Shown piece by piece: positions 62,012 to 64,000 of a DNA stretch of 64,000 nt (position 1 is the stretch's first letter; each line of letters starts with the position of its first letter). Origin of the DNA: Bacillus sp. V5-8f (GTDB taxonomy: Bacteria; Bacillota; Bacilli; Bacillales; DSM-1321); NCBI RefSeq assembly GCF_002863565.1, contig NZ_PGUW01000021.1, positions 20,257 through 84,256 on the forward strand, read 5' to 3'. A program made the translations under genes and the position numbers. The notes under the pieces were generated by a model. The model had not been told where the DNA came from, ran no database searches, and saw only the letters and a list, made by a program, of their open reading frames with translations.

Positions 62012-64000
62012 ATGGAAAAATCATACCCTTTCTCAGTAAACGTAGGTGATAAAATGCTCTCATTTTGCTTTTCTGAAACTGCATTTATATTGGTTTCCTT
62101 ATCCGCTGTTAGTGACCTAACACCAAGGGAGTTTAAGTTGTAACCAATCTCTTGAAAACGCTCTTTAGTCACTTCAGTTAATAATTCTACCTTTTCATCA
62201 AGATTATCTTTATTACTTCTAAATGTGATACTTAAGTTTCTATCGGATGCATTTAATAGTATTCCAATATCCCCTAACTTTTTAGTTTCGAGAACAAAAT
62301 ATAGACTGCAATTCTCCCAATCTATTTTTTCTCCTTCTTTTCTGGAGTTTATATAAATTTTCACATTTTCAATTTGCTGATGAATCATAACTGGCAGTTG
62401 AAAAAATAAATTCTGTGTACCTGACTGATCTTGCTTATTCAGAAGCTGCTGTCCTGTTATATTATTTACCGCTTGTTCTATTTGCTGACTTACATGAGGT
62501 TTGACCTCATCATTTTTCATCATTTTTAGCAAGGCTGCCTTTAGGTTCTCATTCTCCATAGACTGATCAAATTGTTCTTTTTGTGAAACCATAGAAAAAG
62601 CCGATTCATTTTCGTGAGTCAACCCTAGCCTACGAACTGACTCAAACAACTGTCTGCCGGAAGGTTCAACATCCGGGTATGGACGCACCGTTTGTTCAAA
62701 AAGATTTGAAATATGTTTGGCACCATCTTGTTGATCTATTCCATTTTTTTCGGAGACAAAATGTTTGATCTTTACATCAGAAGGCTTAAAAATGATGTTA
62801 TCCAGAGTTTTTTTAACCTCTTTTACAAGCTTGTTCGCTTCTGATAAATCACCTTTCTCCAATAACCTTTTCGCCTCGTTTAGCTTTGAACTAACAGTTA
62901 ATAATTTTTTTTCCGTAACCATATCTGTATATAAAAGGACATCACTTTTTAATATTGCACTATCAATTTTATGGATGGTCGAGTTTAAGACTTGTTTAAT
63001 GTTTTCCTGAGGGAAAACTCTCTGATTCTCCATCATCCTTGATAGATTATCTAGATTCCTAGTAACATCACGTTTCATCTGTTTGAAGTCGATCGCCATT
63101 TGGGACAACTTTTTAGAAATTTCAGTGACAACAATGTTCGTTGAGTCTAACCTAAGTCCTTGGATCGCTTCATTAATAAGGTATTGGTCTGTTTCGGTGA
63201 TTTTATTTTCACTATATTGCCTAAGTGGTGTCTCTTCAGCAAGCTTATTCAGCGCATTGGAAATTTCACGTCTTGCAGCTAGTTCTCTGCCTTGCTCGTT
63301 ATATTGTTCGGCTTTGACATGCGCCGTTCTTAGCAAATCCATATCTTCTGCTTGAGAATTAGTGGACATAAAATTGCTTACTTTATCTAGAACCTTATTT
63401 AGTGATGGTTCTTTCTGAACATCTCTAAGTAAATTCTTAATTAAACTATGATTATTCTCACTAGAATCGTCAGAAACAGGATTGTCACTAGCCGAGTTAT
63501 CTCGTGAAATATTTTTCGTTGTCTGAGCTATTTCTGGTGTACTCTCTCCTGTTTGTTGGTGTGGCATTCTTAGATTGTTAGTAGAGACTTTATTTTCACG
63601 GCCCGGCTCCACCAATTTTGAAATCTCTTGTACTTCCTCCAACTGAACTTCCTGTTCCACCTGGTTCAGGGCTTCCGTCAACTGTGTTTTGGCCTGGGCT
63701 GGACGGCCGATTTGTTGAAGCTGTGTCGCCTCACGAATCGCACGCTCGATTTTCTCTGCCGCCTGCTTCGGCATCTCCGGTGCCTTCATCGCTTCTTTTA
63801 CCTGCTCAATAGCTTTCGATAGAACTGGTTCCTGACGAACAGTTTCTTTCACAGCCCGGATTGTTTCCGCAGCTTTTGCCACAGGGCGAGGTTCTTCTGC
63901 CTGTATCTCCTGTTCCACCTGGTTCAGGACTGCCGTTAACTGTGCCTTAGCCTCGGCTGGACGGCCCATTTGTTGAAGCTGTGTCGCCTGACGAATCGCA
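62008..64000 (-). CDS. ylqG: FliK-like (YlqG-type) helical repeat protein, 5' end outside window
   Basis: At least 663 residues. The N-terminal part consists of helical repeats: AIRQATQLQQMGRPAEAK and AIREATQLQQIGRPAQAK are 86 residues apart, and a more divergent third unit is RTAHVKAEQYNEQGRELAAR. The C-terminal 150 residues (IDWENCSLYFVLETKKLGDI, GILLNASDRNLSITFRS) resemble the Flg_hook domain of FliK. Pairing with an FlhB-C-like protein by a 4-bp overlap supports an export-switching or length-control role. The frame is open at the right edge, so the start is unseen. Confidence 0.75.
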   Translation of the reverse strand, partial: AIRQATQLQQMGRPAEAKAQLTAVLNQVEQEIQAEEPRPVAKAAETIRAVKETVRQEPVLSKAIEQVKEAMKAPEMPKQAAEKIERAIREATQLQQIGRPAQAKTQLTEALNQVEQEVQLEEVQEISKLVEPGRENKVSTNNLRMPHQQTGESTPEIAQTTKNISRDNSASDNPVSDDSSENNHSLIKNLLRDVQKEPSLNKVLDKVSNFMSTNSQAEDMDLLRTAHVKAEQYNEQGRELAARREISNALNKLAEETPLRQYSENKITETDQYLINEAIQGLRLDSTNIVVTEISKKLSQMAIDFKQMKRDVTRNLDNLSRMMENQRVFPQENIKQVLNSTIHKIDSAILKSDVLLYTDMVTEKKLLTVSSKLNEAKRLLEKGDLSEANKLVKEVKKTLDNIIFKPSDVKIKHFVSEKNGIDQQDGAKHISNLFEQTVRPYPDVEPSGRQLFESVRRLGLTHENESAFSMVSQKEQFDQSMENENLKAALLKMMKNDEVKPHVSQQIEQAVNNITGQQLLNKQDQSGTQNLFFQLPVMIHQQIENVKIYINSRKEGEKIDWENCSLYFVLETKKLGDIGILLNASDRNLSITFRSNKDNLDEKVELLTEVTKERFQEIGYNLNSLGVRSLTADKETNINAVSEKQNESILSPTFTEKGYDFSI
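63650..63999 (-). repeat. 258-bp tandem repeat within the FliK-like gene
   Basis: The segment at about 63900-63999 recurs at 63642-63741, with some 85-90% identity over about 100 bp (CAGCTTCAACAAATSGGCCG and CTGAACCAGGTGGAACAGGA shared). The array continues past the window edge. Confidence 0.75.

Overview
The window looks like a chromosomal segment of a motile, low-GC, Bacillus-type Firmicute (Bacillaceae). The gene order minJ, ctpB, an M23 hydrolase, ftsX, ftsE, cccB, yvjA, prfB and secA, followed later by hpf, fliT, fliS, fliD, flaG and flagellin, matches the Bacillus subtilis yvj/yvy region. There are also strong Shine-Dalgarno sequences, a programmed frameshift in prfB, SigD-like and SigB-like promoters, and SinR/SinI homologues. 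I cannot name the species from sequence alone.

Layout. 1-2100: siroheme genes (a precorrin-2 dehydrogenase cut by the window edge, and a fused SUMT/HemD protein). 2550-3874: a short-chain dehydrogenase and a TVP38-type membrane protein. 4003-9184: a formate dehydrogenase operon of the B. subtilis yrhDEG type (formate/nitrite channel, large molybdoenzyme, DUF1641 protein, a metal-binding-like fold lacking its cysteines, a tiny zinc ribbon) and a divergent small gene. 9364-17527: an accessory chemotaxis locus (CheY, two CheW, CheA, CheX, two MCPs). 17700-29836: the conserved division, cell-wall and secretion block. 54491-64000: hpf, flagellar filament-cap genes, a very large flagellin gene with an in-frame stop, two FliS-type chaperones, an FlhB-like switch protein and a FliK-like repeat protein.

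The accessory part is 30192-52660, between secA and the chrA/hpf block. It reads as a biofilm island built around cyclic-di-GMP. It carries sinR and, convergent to it, a sinI-like anti-repressor gene preceded by a c-di-GMP-I (GEMM) type riboswitch. It continues with galE and a Pel-type exopolysaccharide operon: an SDR-PelD fusion, PelE, PelF, PelG, a DUF4832 glycosidase-like protein and a PelA-type deacetylase. A convergent GH114-type secreted glycosidase corresponds to the missing PelA hydrolase half. A 1961-residue secreted repeat protein (15 FN3-like and 5 OmpL47-like units) lies behind a textbook c-di-GMP-I riboswitch. Decayed copies of one insertion sequence lie on both sides of the pel genes, which suggests acquisition or rearrangement.

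Inferred working model: c-di-GMP could act at three points here. It could bind the PelD RxxD site and activate polymer synthesis, act through one riboswitch on the large matrix protein, and act through another on SinI, which by homology titrates SinR. A perfect SinR-box palindrome sits just downstream of a promoter in the same island. Dispersed intergenic repeats (a 55-bp GGGGTCTG family and a 90-bp AAAGGGTC-ended family) recur through the window. I saw no tRNA, rRNA or CRISPR array.
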